Numbered from the stretch's first letter, positions 34,723 through 45,946 are shown. The stretch: 64,000 nucleotides of DNA from Flavobacteriaceae bacterium (GCA_028284745.1 JANQRC010000020.1:1-64000); one strand, 5' to 3'. Notes: generated by a model from the letters alone, not told the origin. Translations and numbers: made by a program.

Positions 34723-35175
34723 ATGGAGATTATCTTGAAGAAAGACGTTGAGAACCTAGGGTTCAAAGACGATGTGTTAACTGTGAAGAACGGCTATGGC
34801 CGCAATTTCTTGATTCCACAGGGATTGGCAGTGTTGGCCACTCCATCTGCTAAGAAAGTACTTGCTGAGAATCTAAGACAACGTGCTAAAAAGGAGGAAG
34901 GACTGGTTGCCGAGGCAAATGCTGCTGCAGAGGCCTTGAAGGCTTTGGAAGTTAAGATCAGTGCTAAGACCGGGGAGGGAGATAAATTGTTTGGCTCTGT
35001 GAACAATATCGATCTTTCTGAAGCATTGTCCAAACACGGGCACACCATCGATAAGAAATTTATCAAGGTACAAGGAGGAAGCGTGAAGCGCATAGGAAAA
35101 TACAATGCCACCGTACGCCTGCACAGAGAAGTTGTTGTCGAACTTCCTTTTGATGTTGTGGCCGAAGCCAAGTAA
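34723..35175 (+). CDS. rplI: 50S ribosomal protein L9
   Basis: 150 residues. N-terminal domain MEIILKKDVENLGFKDDV and NGYGRNFLIPQGLAV, a long connecting helix rich in A and E, and the C-terminal domain GEGDKLFGSVNNIDLSEAL. Last gene of the operon, followed by a strong terminator. Confidence 0.97.
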   Translation: MEIILKKDVENLGFKDDVLTVKNGYGRNFLIPQGLAVLATPSAKKVLAENLRQRAKKEEGLVAEANAAAEALKALEVKISAKTGEGDKLFGSVNNIDLSEALSKHGHTIDKKFIKVQGGSVKRIGKYNATVRLHREVVVELPFDVVAEAK

Positions 35176-35202
35176 TCAACAATATACGTTGAAAACAATA
35201 TG

Positions 35203-35230
35203 AAAAGCCGCGTTATCGCGGCTTTTTTTA
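35203..35230 (+). terminator. Terminator of the rpsF-rpsR-rplI operon
   Basis: AAAAGCCGCG-TTAT-CGCGGCTTTTTTT: 10 bp stem with tetraloop and T run. Confidence 0.9.
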
Positions 35231-35275
35231 ATGCTATTTTTGCGATGAAGCAACATTAAATCTAACCATTCGATC

Positions 35276-38200
35276 ATGAAGCTAAAATTATTCCTCTCCC
35301 TTTGTGTTTCCCTCATTGGAGTAGTTTCCTTCGCCCAGGTAACAACTTCGAACATCAAAGGTTTGGTCGTTGACGACCAAGGACAACCATTGCCAGGGGC
35401 CAATGTGGTAGCGATCCACACGCCGACGGGTACCAATTATGGATCCGCAACAAACTTTGATGGGCGCTTCAACTTGCTCAACCTAAGAGTGGGTGGCCCA
35501 TACACGTTGACCATCTCATACGTGGGGTTTCAAGACCAGACATTCAACGATGTCTTTCTTTCACTAGGTAAGACTTATAACGTGGATGCTCAGATGGTAT
35601 CTGATGCCCAACAATTACAAGAGGTTATAGTTACAGGTGATAGTACAGGCACATTTGGTAGCGATCGTACAGGCGCCGAGACCAGCGTTGGTAGAAGAGA
35701 GTTGACACGATTGCCGACCATCTCTCGCTCAGCACAGGATTTCACGCGTTTGGAACCATCATCTACCGGAAATTCTTTTGGCGGTCGCAATGACCAATTC
35801 AACAACTTCTCGTTAGATGGTACAATATTCAACAATGCTTTTGGGCTAGATGCGCCTACTCCAGGTGGCCAAACCAATGCACAGCCGATCTCTCTAGATG
35901 CCATCGACCAGATCCAGGTATCTATTGCACCTTATGATGTAACACAATCTGGTTTTACAGGTGCTTCTGTCAACGCAGTGACCAAAAGTGGTACCAACGA
36001 AGTACACGGCACGGTATACGGTTTCTTCAGAAATGAAAGCCTTACTGGCGACAAGATCAATGGCGAGGATGCTATTCGTCCAGACCTGGAGCAGAACCAA
36101 TTTGGAGCTAGCATCGGTTTTCCTATTGTGAAGAACAAGCTCTTCTTCTTTGCCAATTTCGAAAAAGACCAGCGTACAGACTTGGGCAGTAGTGGATTTG
36201 TGCCCAACAGAGGGACCGGAGCTATCAATGAGTCTCGCGTCCTAGAATCTGACCTGATCGCCGTGAGCAATGCGCTGGCTGCACTTGGTTATAATACAGG
36301 AAGGTACGAAGGATTTACCTACGATTCTGAATCGACAAAGGGAATATTCAAGCTAGATTGGAACATTAACGACAAGAACCGCTTGGCATTGATCTACAAC
36401 TTTTTAGATGCCTCTAGAGAACAACCAGCACACCCTACTGCATTGGGAGTGAGAGGGCCAAGCCTTCAAACGCTTCAGTTCGAAAATTCGGGATACGAGA
36501 TCAACAACCGATTGAATTCTATTCAGTTGGAATTGAACTCCACGATCTCTGATAACATGACAAACAAATTGCAAGTTGGTTATTCCCGTTTTGACGACTT
36601 TAGGAACCCGTTGTCAACCCCTGCGCCAAGTATTTTGATTGAAAATGGTGACAACACCAATTATATCGTTGCGGGGCATGAGCCGTTCTCGATCAACAAT
36701 AGATTGGACCAACGCGTCTTTCAATTCACGGACAACCTAAATATCTTTAGTGGCGATCACACATTTACCGTAGGTGTTTCTTTTGAGAAGTTTCAATTTG
36801 ACAATTCGTTCAATTTAGGGGTATACGGTGGTACTTTTGGTTTTCCAAGGGTTGATAATACTTTTGGAAACTTCAGGACCGTACAAGAGTTCTTAGATGC
36901 TGCCCTGCCAGGAGGTCTTATTGATGGCCAGATACAAGCGGCACAGGCCACTTTTGCAAATAACAATCAATTTGAGGATGGCACACCAGGTGCTTGGGCA
37001 CTTGCAGAGACCAATGTGGGGCAAATGGCCTTCTACGCACAAGATGAGTGGAATGTCTCGGACAACTTCAAATTGAGCTACGGAATACGTTTTGATAAAC
37101 CGTTGTATTTTGACACCAGAACAAAAATAGAGGAGAATATCGATAGAAAAGGCGGTGCAGGAACTGGCACTTATCAGCCAGACGTCGTGTATTTCGATCC
37201 TGATACAGATGAAGAGATTCTCCTAGACTCTACGGTGCTTCCAAGCAACGATTTCCTAGTTTCTCCGAGAGTAGGGTTTAACTGGGATGTAAAAGGAGAA
37301 GGTAAAACTCAGATGCGCGGTGGTACAGGAGTTTTCACAGGACGTTTTCCATTTGTCTGGTTGGGCAACCAAGTGCAAGGTGTAGACTTCTTCTTCTATC
37401 AGATAGTGGACCCAGACTTTGAATGGCCTCAAGTATGGCGAAATAGTTTGGGAGTAGACCACAGATTGGAAAATGGCATCACGCTAACGGCCGATGTATC
37501 TTATACCAAGGACATTAACGCAGCGCATGTGCAAAACTGGGGACTGAACTCTCCTTCAGAGACCTTGAATGCGCCAGGTGACAACAGGCCTGTCTATACT
37601 AATGGCGACCGTTCACAGATATTTGGGGGCCCTACCAATGCGTATGTCTTTACCAATTCAGACGAGGGAAGAATTTGGAATGCCACCTTCAAGGCACAGA
37701 AGACATTTGAAAATGGCTTATACGCAAGTATCGCATATAACTACTTGAACGCTAAGGACGTGAACTCTATCGAAGCAGAGATCACGGGCGATGCGTTTGA
37801 TTTCAATCCGGTATCGGGCAATGCCAATGATGATGTCTTGTCTTATTCCAGATATGGTGATACACATCGTGTTGTAGGTGTGGCATCTAAGCAATTCAAG
37901 TATGGAAATGACAAGTGGGCTACCACACTTTCTACCTTTTTTGAGTACGCTCAGGGCGGAAGGTTCAACTACACCTATGGTGGTAACATCAATGGAGATA
38001 GTTCATTCCAGAACAACGACCTGATATACATTCCTACTACTGCTGAAGTTCAGCAGATGCAATTCACAGACCCAAGCATGGCCGCCGACTTCGAACGTTA
38101 TATCCAGCAGGATGATTATTTGAGTGACAATCGCGGTAGCTACATGGAACGCTACGGTGCACTGGCACCTTGGAGAAGCCGTTGGGATGTGAAGCTGTTG

Positions 38201-38467
38201 CAAGACTTCAACTTCAATATCGGAAGCAAAAAGCAAACGATACAACTTAGTGTAGATGTCTTGAACTTTGGAAACTTGCTTAACTCTGATTGGGGTGTCG
38301 TCGAAATTCCAAACAACCAGAACCCACTGTCTGTGGTATCGATCGATAGTAACAACGTACCAACGTTTTCATTTGATCAAAGTTTGAATGAAAGAGGAAC
38401 CTTCGGTGCAGACCAAAGCTTAGCCTCTAGATGGCAAGCTCAATTCGGATTGCGTTATATTTTCTAA
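35276..38467 (+). CDS. Oar-like TonB-dependent outer-membrane receptor
   Basis: 1063 residues. Signal peptide MKLKLFLSLCVSLIGVVSFAQ; CarboxypepD_reg domain (about 25-110: GLVVDDQGQPLPGANVVAI, SYVGFQDQTFNDV); TonB plug (QLQEVIVTGD, RSAQDFTRLEPSS, NNFSLDGTIFNNAFGLD, QIQVSIAPYDVTQSGFTGASVNAVTKSGTNE) and a large barrel ending in RWQAQFGLRYIF. The layout without a SusD partner, with the VNAVTKSGTNEVHG stretch, is typical of the Oar/OmpA-related branch. Substrate unknown. Terminator follows. Confidence 0.92.
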   Translation: MKLKLFLSLCVSLIGVVSFAQVTTSNIKGLVVDDQGQPLPGANVVAIHTPTGTNYGSATNFDGRFNLLNLRVGGPYTLTISYVGFQDQTFNDVFLSLGKTYNVDAQMVSDAQQLQEVIVTGDSTGTFGSDRTGAETSVGRRELTRLPTISRSAQDFTRLEPSSTGNSFGGRNDQFNNFSLDGTIFNNAFGLDAPTPGGQTNAQPISLDAIDQIQVSIAPYDVTQSGFTGASVNAVTKSGTNEVHGTVYGFFRNESLTGDKINGEDAIRPDLEQNQFGASIGFPIVKNKLFFFANFEKDQRTDLGSSGFVPNRGTGAINESRVLESDLIAVSNALAALGYNTGRYEGFTYDSESTKGIFKLDWNINDKNRLALIYNFLDASREQPAHPTALGVRGPSLQTLQFENSGYEINNRLNSIQLELNSTISDNMTNKLQVGYSRFDDFRNPLSTPAPSILIENGDNTNYIVAGHEPFSINNRLDQRVFQFTDNLNIFSGDHTFTVGVSFEKFQFDNSFNLGVYGGTFGFPRVDNTFGNFRTVQEFLDAALPGGLIDGQIQAAQATFANNNQFEDGTPGAWALAETNVGQMAFYAQDEWNVSDNFKLSYGIRFDKPLYFDTRTKIEENIDRKGGAGTGTYQPDVVYFDPDTDEEILLDSTVLPSNDFLVSPRVGFNWDVKGEGKTQMRGGTGVFTGRFPFVWLGNQVQGVDFFFYQIVDPDFEWPQVWRNSLGVDHRLENGITLTADVSYTKDINAAHVQNWGLNSPSETLNAPGDNRPVYTNGDRSQIFGGPTNAYVFTNSDEGRIWNATFKAQKTFENGLYASIAYNYLNAKDVNSIEAEITGDAFDFNPVSGNANDDVLSYSRYGDTHRVVGVASKQFKYGNDKWATTLSTFFEYAQGGRFNYTYGGNINGDSSFQNNDLIYIPTTAEVQQMQFTDPSMAADFERYIQQDDYLSDNRGSYMERYGALAPWRSRWDVKLLQDFNFNIGSKKQTIQLSVDVLNFGNLLNSDWGVVEIPNNQNPLSVVSIDSNNVPTFSFDQSLNERGTFGADQSLASRWQAQFGLRYIF

Positions 38468-38490
38468 GACGAGTGTTATTTTTAAGTATC

Positions 38491-38526
38491 GAAAGGCTGT
38501 ACAGTTTGTATAGCCTTTCTATTTTT
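38491..38526 (+). terminator. Terminator of the Oar-like receptor gene
   Basis: GAAAGGCTGTAC and GTATAGCCTTTC pair over 12 bp with one G-U, loop AGTTT, followed by TATTTTTG. Confidence 0.8.
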
Positions 38527-38560
38527 GCAGCATGAGACGAACATCTAGAACTTTAAACGT

Positions 38561-39031
38561 GTGAAGTACAGACGGCTTACCAAACAACAATTGGAAGAAC
38601 TACACCCGGAATTCATTAACTTCTTGGCGACACAGTCTATCACTGCAGACGAATGGGCACAGCTTAAAGAAGAGAAGCCGACTATTGCCGAGCAAGAGCT
38701 CGATGTATTCAGCGACCTTGTGTGGGAGGGCGTATTGGGCAAGGTAGCGTACCTAGAAAACGTATCGCCCGATCACTTGCACCTCTTCAAGGCCAACAAG
38801 GATGGTATAGGCCTGATCGCCGTGAAGTGCATGAACGAGTACGACTTTACCACCAAAGAAGGTTTCGACTGGCTACGGAATCATCTCCACGAGGAAAGTG
38901 TAGAAGTGATGACAGCCACAAAAGCATATAAGGAAGAAAAGAACCAAGAACTCTTCAAGCTCATTGAGCAAGGCGCTAACATAACTCAAGGTGCGCTTTA
39001 CCAATGGTTTGAGGCACTAATAGCAGATTAG
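38561..39031 (+). CDS. DUF6495 family protein
   Basis: 156 residues, no signal peptide. [27 protein letters not shown] at the start, [25 protein letters not shown] and a helical C-terminus. Small cytoplasmic family of unknown function restricted to Bacteroidetes, as far as I recall. GTG start at 38561. hisS begins 2 bp after its stop, so the two are cotranscribed. Confidence 0.78.
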   Translation: MKYRRLTKQQLEELHPEFINFLATQSITADEWAQLKEEKPTIAEQELDVFSDLVWEGVLGKVAYLENVSPDHLHLFKANKDGIGLIAVKCMNEYDFTTKEGFDWLRNHLHEESVEVMTATKAYKEEKNQELFKLIEQGANITQGALYQWFEALIAD

Positions 39032-39033
39032 AC

Positions 39034-40398
39034 ATGGCCCAGAAACCTAGTATACCAAAGGGAACACGAGACTTTTCCCCGCAAGAGGTCAACAGACGGA
39101 AATATATTTTCAATACGATCGAGGAGACCTTCAAGTGTTATGGCTTTCAGCCCATTGAGACACCTTCCTTTGAGAAGCTAGAAACATTGACAGGGAAGTA
39201 TGGCGAAGAAGGGGATCGACTCATCTTCAAAATTCTCAATTCAGGTGAAAAGGTTAAAAAAGCTGACCTTGCTGCTTTAGAAGAAGGCAACCTGGCCAGA
39301 TTTGCCAATTCACTTTCTGAAAAGGCCTTGCGTTACGACCTTACGGTACCTTTTGCCCGCTTTGTAGTGCAACATCAGAATGACATTGCTTTTCCCTTCA
39401 AAAGATATCAGATACAGCCCGTTTGGCGTGCAGACAGACCGCAACATGGACGCTTCCAAGAGTTCTATCAATGTGATGCTGATGTAATAGGGTCCACATC
39501 TTTATGGCAAGAAGTTGAGTTTGTACAGCTTTATGATGGCGTTTTTTCAAAGTTGAATTTGAAGGGTACCATCATAAAGGTTAATAACCGCAAAGTGTTA
39601 AGCGGTATTGCCGAGGTGATTGGTGCCAGTGATAACATTGTGGATTTTACGGTTGCTCTAGACAAACTTGATAAGATTGGCGAGCAAGGTGTAAAGGATG
39701 AGATGTTGAATAAAGGTATTTCTCCGGAGTCGATAGAAAAGGCTTCGCCCTTGTTCTCTTTTTCAGGAACGAATTCTGAGAAACTCAACAAATTATCTGT
39801 TCTTCTAAATAGTTCTGAAGTTGGGATGGAAGGTGTAAGAGAACTTTCCTTCGTTATAAGAAATATTGAAGAATTAGGAATCAATAATGAGCTATCGATA
39901 GACGTTACACTGGCGCGAGGCCTCGATTATTATACAGGAGCCATCTTCGAAGTAGCAGCACCAAAGGGAGTGAAGATGGGCAGTATCGGCGGCGGCGGTC
40001 GTTATGATGACCTTACGGGAACCTTTGGCTTAAGAAACGTTAGCGGCGTTGGCATTTCCTTTGGCTTGGATCGCATCTACTTGGTGATGGAAGAACTAGA
40101 CCTTTTTCCGAAAGACTTATCGCAAAGCTTAGACGTATTGTTCATCAATTTTGGTGAAGAAGAAGCTGCACGTTCTTTGAAACTCATCAAACAGTTGCGA
40201 AATGTTGGCATCAAGGCCGAACTTTACCCAGATGATGCCAAGATGAAGAAGCAGATGAACTATGCCAACAGACGCAAAGTACCCAAAGTAGTTATGATCG
40301 GCTCGGACGAACTGGTAAATAACACCTTTGTACTCAAGAATATGGCAACTGGCGAACAGGCTACTCACACTATCGGTGAAATAGAAGGCTTATTCTAA
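39034..40398 (+). CDS. hisS: Histidine-tRNA ligase
   Basis: 454 residues. Class II aminoacyl-tRNA synthetase: [22 protein letters not shown], motif 2 region [33 protein letters not shown], HisA block [17 protein letters not shown] and motif 3 [16 protein letters not shown] ... [17 protein letters not shown]. The anticodon-binding domain covers the last 95 residues ([24 protein letters not shown]). Confidence 0.97.
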   Translation: MAQKPSIPKGTRDFSPQEVNRRKYIFNTIEETFKCYGFQPIETPSFEKLETLTGKYGEEGDRLIFKILNSGEKVKKADLAALEEGNLARFANSLSEKALRYDLTVPFARFVVQHQNDIAFPFKRYQIQPVWRADRPQHGRFQEFYQCDADVIGSTSLWQEVEFVQLYDGVFSKLNLKGTIIKVNNRKVLSGIAEVIGASDNIVDFTVALDKLDKIGEQGVKDEMLNKGISPESIEKASPLFSFSGTNSEKLNKLSVLLNSSEVGMEGVRELSFVIRNIEELGINNELSIDVTLARGLDYYTGAIFEVAAPKGVKMGSIGGGGRYDDLTGTFGLRNVSGVGISFGLDRIYLVMEELDLFPKDLSQSLDVLFINFGEEEAARSLKLIKQLRNVGIKAELYPDDAKMKKQMNYANRRKVPKVVMIGSDELVNNTFVLKNMATGEQATHTIGEIEGLF

Positions 40399-40419
40399 AA
40401 GAGAATATCGCAAAGTACA

Positions 40420-40447
40420 GTAAAAAGAGACGTTGGTATGCCAACGC
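40420..40447 (-). terminator. Terminator of the 1819-residue protein gene
   Basis: On the minus strand GCGTTGG-CATA-CCAACG followed by TCTCTTTTTAC. Lies 40 bp beyond the stop codon at 40487. Confidence 0.75.
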
Positions 40448-40486
40448 CCCTTCTGGCCATGAGGTATTTGGGTTAATAAAGTGTGC

Positions 40487-43400
40487 TTACTCGATGATCA
40501 CCTTCTTAGTGATCGTACCTCTGGTTAGCTTCGTTTTGATTATATAGACTCCTTTGCCTAGGTTGCTTACGTCTAGGTCTGCAGACAAGCCATTCACAGA
40601 CCAAGAGTTGACCCTTTGCCCCATAACGTTGTAGAGCGCTACAGTTTCAATAGCATTGGTACTTTCATGACTTCTTATCTTCAGTTCTTGTTCAGCCTTT
40701 ATATAGGCCATTTGAATAGCACCCTCAGTAGCAATATCGTCGATACCCAGTGTCTCACCAGGAGCAAAGACAATGGTAAAGCGATCAGTATAAGAACCAG
40801 GTTCTAGTCGTAATTGGGCAGGTCGCGAAGTCAGGTTGTAGGTTATTTCTGTTTCGTCGTCTAGCAGATATACTTCGATAGGATCTGCAAAATTCTCTAG
40901 CGTATCTATCATGATTTCTACAGTACCTGATCTATCGGTCTCTACGACCAGATCAAGTTCAAGATCCTCAGTGATCTCTGGGATGGCCTGGATCACATAG
41001 TTTTGATCTTCGATACGCCATAGCATATCCTCTCCATTAGATTCATCAAATGAAGCGCCCTCGTATCCCCAATCTACATCAGTGGTAGTCTCGGGATCAA
41101 TTGTCAACAACACCTGTCGGTGGAAGTTTTCAGTAGAATTGAAACCTAATCGCAACTTAGGGCGTAAGTCTTGATATGCTGCCTGATCGTTGGCAGAAGC
41201 TCCTCTCACGAAAGTAGAGCTGGAAGTAGCTTCGGTGACAAACTGTCTCTGGTCGTTTTCAAAAGTAATGTTGCCCGTTGTATTTGCTTCGACAAAAAAG
41301 CCTTGTGCAACAGGTACATACCTGCCAGGCTGTATGACCACGGGAGCCGCTCCAGAAGGATCAGCATCTGGATGAGAATAGGCCTGTACACCACCTGCTT
41401 TTGTTCTGGTAGCATAACCTCCTTGATATTCGGCGGTCACATGGCTTCCGCCACCCCAATGGTGCCAGAAATATAAGGTTCCTGTTGTGTGTGTGTTGTC
41501 GTCGATGAATTCATGAGCATCTAGGGCAGAAGGATAGGGATTGCCCACTAGGTATTCATTAGTGGCTGCGATTGTCAATGCGTTTATAACACCGTTGTTG
41601 GGCTTTCCCCTGAACACATAGTTCTGGTCAGTTAAGATACCGCCATTTCCAGAGCCCTTCATGGTGAATCCTTCGCCGACTTCGATATTTCCTGTGTCAC
41701 CGACATACAGCCAAGAATAATAATCATCTGCGATGGAATTTACATACTTGTACAGCCAATACGTACTTATGGTTATGGGATTGCTTCCACCACCATCGGC
41801 AGCATTCAACGCAGGTTGAAAATTGATGGCCTGTGGCAAAGTGGGCGTAGAGCCATCCAAAAGAATGTTAGATAGGTTTGTGGTCACATTGTTGGCACTG
41901 GTGTTTATTCGCCCAACAGGAACCCCCCAGAAATTATAGGTAAACGCATCTGCCGAACCTTGTTGGTCCCGTTCGATGTGTCCGCCACTGGCAACATCCA
42001 ATTCACTATCGCTTTGTTGTACAAGTTGTGACTCACCTTCTAAGTCGATGGTACCGTCCAACCTTAGATAGTGCGAGACTGTTAAGCCATTGTCACTTTG
42101 TACTGCTAACTCGTTCGAGTTAGAGAACATGCCCAATACAGTCGTAGTATTGTTCAATGTTACATCATGATCTAGCTGAACGATATTCCAATCGATCGAT
42201 GTTGTTCCATCTACTATTGAAAGTGTACCCGGAATTGGAAGAACGCTACCAGCAAACCAAGTAGTAGGGGTTGCCCAACTGCCACTGTTGTTTGTTCTGT
42301 AGGGCAGTGGTGCCGTCTGTGCATTGATCACTCGCTTGTCTGGCGCCAAATATTTTATACGTGCCCAGTTGCCATTATCAGACTTGTCCTCAATAGAGGA
42401 CCCGTAGAAGCTATTGATGTCATAGTACACTTGTAAATTGCTCCAAGGCATTCCACTTATATCATTCTTGGCAATTGTAGTGGGGATCACAGTACCTTCA
42501 ACATTGCTTGAAACACTTTCTATTTCTTGATTCATGATATAGCGTAGCTGGTCTAGTGTAAGTGCAGTATCCCATATGCGTATCTCATCGATATCACCAT
42601 CAAACGAAGTAGATATCGTGCTCTTGTTTGCCCAAACGACACCTATGGAAAAGTAAGAGGATGTGCTACCAACAGGATCTACCACAGAAGCATTGCCGTC
42701 TTGCACACCATCAATGTATAGCGTAGCGGTTGAGCCATTTTTGACCACACTTACATGATGCCATCTGCCATCATTGATAGCGGCAGCAGATGATATGCGT
42801 GTTGAGCCATTCCAGTCCAATTCAATGGTTCCACCTGCTGTGACACGTAATTCATAATCAGTGTCTTTGGCAAATACAGTACCGCCAGAACCTGCATTTC
42901 TAACCCAATTAGAAATGGTGAAATCCGAGTTGAGGTCTATGGTATTATTGGATACTAAATAATCTCCGGCAGTGAATTCTAATCTAAGTTGTCCTTCGCT
43001 TCTGTCTGCAACACCAACCGTAAAATAGCGAGTTCCATCAAAATCATACCATACATCCAAACTTCCAGCAGTTTCTGTAAATGGAATGATGTCGACAATA
43101 TCTGAAGGACCAAAGGCGGCTCCTGATGAGACTAAAAGCGCATACTCTTGGTTGGGTCCTTTAGGATAGCTTGTATCTAAAGTATTGAAAGGAATAGAGA
43201 CGAATACATTACCTATATCAGTGCCGCTACCATTGGTACGCTCTACAATTTTCCATTTTCTGTTAACGATTTCTGTGAATGTGGTCATTGCACCATTCAG
43301 GTTCACTGTTTTAGTAACACCTGAAGGCGATAAGCTTCCGCCATCATTACCCCATACTAAAAAGTCTCTATCATGACTGAAGGTGTAAGGGTTGGCACTG

Positions 43401-45946
43401 TTGGTTGCATAGATCTCACCCAGACTGATGGTGATCTCATCAACAGAATTAGAAGTTCGTGATTGTTTTTGATATAGGCCAGAATTGTCATCACGCCCAA
43501 TACCAGCGATATCGTAATTAAAACCGAAAGAGTCGTCAGAGACGTCCCAAAGCAGGTCTCCGTTAGAGTCGATGTAATCGATGTCGCCTTCCCTTGCAGC
43601 AGCTGTGGTAGATGGTGCCTTCAATGTAATGCCATACTTTAACCCTAAATAAGACTGTATGCGTTGTTGCTGAGCAGCTGTATTGATGTTGTCATAGCTG
43701 ATGATCTCACTCATTCTACCATCCACATAGGCACCTACATTTCCGTTCAATGAAAATCTTCCAACACCTAAGTAATACTGTACATTCTTGAAATCGCTGA
43801 AAGGAAGGGTCTCGCCCGAAACCCTCGTAACGCCCGTCATATCGTCTATCTGTTCTCCGTTTTGATAGATCTCTGTCTGTGTACCGGCAGCATTAGTTCT
43901 TACATTAAAGATAAGCGGGGCCGAAGGTACAGATTCTGTAGTACTGGTAAAGGCTCTGCCATAAGCGGTGTCGGTTGGTAAGGCATCGGGTACAGAAGCG
44001 ATCATATGGGCAATGACCTCATTGGTGAATCGTGCCGAAATACTGCCTAGCCCCAAACCAGTACCATCTACGGCAAACTCTCCATTAGCATTGACGCGGC
44101 CCGCAATCGGGACCTGCCTGTTTGCTCCTGAATTGTCTACCGGGTTGTTGGTATAGACCACAACATAATAATCTTTGGAGGCAAAACCACCTTTACCACG
44201 CATAAATTCTGTATTGCTACGGTCAAAGCGAATGGTAGGGTTAAAGTTGATGTTATCGGTGGCGTTGTCTCTAAATGAAGGTGCATCTGTGGCTATAGCG
44301 ATGGCATCGTTGTCATAGGCTTCGTCGTTCCACGTAATGATATCAGAATTGTCACTCAAGGTACCTACTTCTGAATCTGCCTTTAGCCAAAGTCGGAGCT
44401 TGGTCGTAACGTCACCGGGCCCTAAGCTAGGCTCCAAAGGAGCAGAAGTGGGTTCTCCCTTAAGAATCAGGTTGTCAAAGTAAGCACCGTCATCTCTGTT
44501 GCCATTATCAGAAGCAAAAGTGACTCTGAATTGGATTTCAGCAGAGTTGTCCAGTATATTAGGTAGGTCAATGCTCGCCGTTTCCATAAAGGAGTTGTTA
44601 TTGCCATCGTTGCTATCACCGGCCCATCCGTCTGCACTCAGGGCATTTACAGTTCCTGTGTACCAATTGGTGCCACTTGTAGAGGTGCCCAGTAGGCTCC
44701 AAGCTGACCATGTTCCAGAAGTACGTTTGCGATATTCTATATGCATACCGTCATCCGGGTCTACATCAGTTTTATAGCGAACATCCAGAGAGAAAGTGAT
44801 GTTTTGATAGCCTAAAGTCGAAATAATGTTACTTGTGACCGCCGTATTGGTATTGTTTCCATAGTCGTTGTAGGAGTTTGTGTACCATACATTGCCTTCA
44901 AGAGCTTCACTTGCCGAAGTGTTAGGGCCTGTACCCCATGCCCATGTGGTGCCAGAACCAGACGAAGTCCATCCACCGTTGTTCGTGTCAAAGTTCTCAT
45001 AGAAGAAGGTGAACTCTTCATGGACTCCATTTCCTGTGATATCAAAAGTGTAGATGGCCTCATCTGCATCATCAGAATATACAGTTACCGTGGCATTCTT
45101 TACGCCCGTTGAACTTGGATTGAAGGTAATGCCGAAAATCTCACTGCCACCTGAAGCAATGGTATTGTTTGCTGGAAAACTAGCAATAGAAAAATCACTA
45201 CTTCCAGACAAGCTTACATAGGGGCTATTCAGAGTGAGATTCTCAGACAGCAAGTTTGCTAGATTATTGATGGTAAATGTCTTAGTAATAGACCCCAGAC
45301 TTACTTCGACATTGCCATAATCGGTATCATCGGCAGGGTGGGGTGTGATATCACCATCAACGATCTCCACTCCATTACCCGTGATCTGTATTTCTCGCTG
45401 TGGCTCAAAACTGTATCCAGTGATAGTGACGTCATCTACGATCAAATAGTTAAACGTCGAAGTAGAAGCACCATGGAACCTGACGCTAGCATTGGCAGGA
45501 AAGTTCGTAGGAGGCGTTATTGTTATCGTTTGGCTATAAGAGGTATCATTGGCAGGAATGTCTACTGTAAAAACATAAGTACCAATAGTTATCCATGTGC
45601 TTCCATCCCAAAATTCAACCCTGAAGCCATCAGAGCTGTTGTCCATAAAAGCGGTCTGATAACAAAAGGACACATCAATACTCGCATACGGAGCAGCATC
45701 AAAAGTTGGTGAAGTCGTATGAGAAGACGTAGTGTTTCCACGAATCGCAACTGACCAAGAACCCTGACATGAACGAGCCGCACTGTTGAAGATAAAAGCA
45801 TTGGTACCAGGGTCGGACCATCCCTCTAGGGTTCCGGTCTCAAAATTTGAAGAGACTATGGTAGTCTGCGCATTAAGTGTGTTGTGGACCAATAAGAAAA
45901 ATAAGTAGGTCGAAGCCAAAACACATAAGCGTAGTTTTGTTTTCAT
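40487..45946 (-). CDS. Very large T9SS-secreted multidomain adhesin-like protein
   Basis: 1819 residues. Signal peptide ending NTLNAQ. In order: MAM/jelly-roll-like domain (about 30-180, FETGTLEGWSD), choice-of-anchor D/ASH-like domain (about 185-305, ITGNGVEIVDGDITP), a second FYENFDTNNGGWTSSGSG-type domain (about 310-500), a lectin-like LRLWLKADSEVGTL ... NDEAYDNDAIA module (about 515-760), LamG-type jelly roll (about 1035-1200, DGRWHHVSVVKNGSTATLYIDG), a long C-terminal region, and a T9SS type A sorting domain (VALYNVMGQRVNSWSV ... KKVIIE). No catalytic motif is seen. Surface binding role inferred from the domains. Confidence 0.85.
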   Translation of the reverse strand: MKTKLRLCVLASTYLFFLLVHNTLNAQTTIVSSNFETGTLEGWSDPGTNAFIFNSAARSCQGSWSVAIRGNTTSSHTTSPTFDAAPYASIDVSFCYQTAFMDNSSDGFRVEFWDGSTWITIGTYVFTVDIPANDTSYSQTITITPPTNFPANASVRFHGASTSTFNYLIVDDVTITGYSFEPQREIQITGNGVEIVDGDITPHPADDTDYGNVEVSLGSITKTFTINNLANLLSENLTLNSPYVSLSGSSDFSIASFPANNTIASGGSEIFGITFNPSSTGVKNATVTVYSDDADEAIYTFDITGNGVHEEFTFFYENFDTNNGGWTSSGSGTTWAWGTGPNTSASEALEGNVWYTNSYNDYGNNTNTAVTSNIISTLGYQNITFSLDVRYKTDVDPDDGMHIEYRKRTSGTWSAWSLLGTSTSGTNWYTGTVNALSADGWAGDSNDGNNNSFMETASIDLPNILDNSAEIQFRVTFASDNGNRDDGAYFDNLILKGEPTSAPLEPSLGPGDVTTKLRLWLKADSEVGTLSDNSDIITWNDEAYDNDAIAIATDAPSFRDNATDNINFNPTIRFDRSNTEFMRGKGGFASKDYYVVVYTNNPVDNSGANRQVPIAGRVNANGEFAVDGTGLGLGSISARFTNEVIAHMIASVPDALPTDTAYGRAFTSTTESVPSAPLIFNVRTNAAGTQTEIYQNGEQIDDMTGVTRVSGETLPFSDFKNVQYYLGVGRFSLNGNVGAYVDGRMSEIISYDNINTAAQQQRIQSYLGLKYGITLKAPSTTAAAREGDIDYIDSNGDLLWDVSDDSFGFNYDIAGIGRDDNSGLYQKQSRTSNSVDEITISLGEIYATNSANPYTFSHDRDFLVWGNDGGSLSPSGVTKTVNLNGAMTTFTEIVNRKWKIVERTNGSGTDIGNVFVSIPFNTLDTSYPKGPNQEYALLVSSGAAFGPSDIVDIIPFTETAGSLDVWYDFDGTRYFTVGVADRSEGQLRLEFTAGDYLVSNNTIDLNSDFTISNWVRNAGSGGTVFAKDTDYELRVTAGGTIELDWNGSTRISSAAAINDGRWHHVSVVKNGSTATLYIDGVQDGNASVVDPVGSTSSYFSIGVVWANKSTISTSFDGDIDEIRIWDTALTLDQLRYIMNQEIESVSSNVEGTVIPTTIAKNDISGMPWSNLQVYYDINSFYGSSIEDKSDNGNWARIKYLAPDKRVINAQTAPLPYRTNNSGSWATPTTWFAGSVLPIPGTLSIVDGTTSIDWNIVQLDHDVTLNNTTTVLGMFSNSNELAVQSDNGLTVSHYLRLDGTIDLEGESQLVQQSDSELDVASGGHIERDQQGSADAFTYNFWGVPVGRINTSANNVTTNLSNILLDGSTPTLPQAINFQPALNAADGGGSNPITISTYWLYKYVNSIADDYYSWLYVGDTGNIEVGEGFTMKGSGNGGILTDQNYVFRGKPNNGVINALTIAATNEYLVGNPYPSALDAHEFIDDNTHTTGTLYFWHHWGGGSHVTAEYQGGYATRTKAGGVQAYSHPDADPSGAAPVVIQPGRYVPVAQGFFVEANTTGNITFENDQRQFVTEATSSSTFVRGASANDQAAYQDLRPKLRLGFNSTENFHRQVLLTIDPETTTDVDWGYEGASFDESNGEDMLWRIEDQNYVIQAIPEITEDLELDLVVETDRSGTVEIMIDTLENFADPIEVYLLDDETEITYNLTSRPAQLRLEPGSYTDRFTIVFAPGETLGIDDIATEGAIQMAYIKAEQELKIRSHESTNAIETVALYNVMGQRVNSWSVNGLSADLDVSNLGKGVYIIKTKLTRGTITKKVIIE

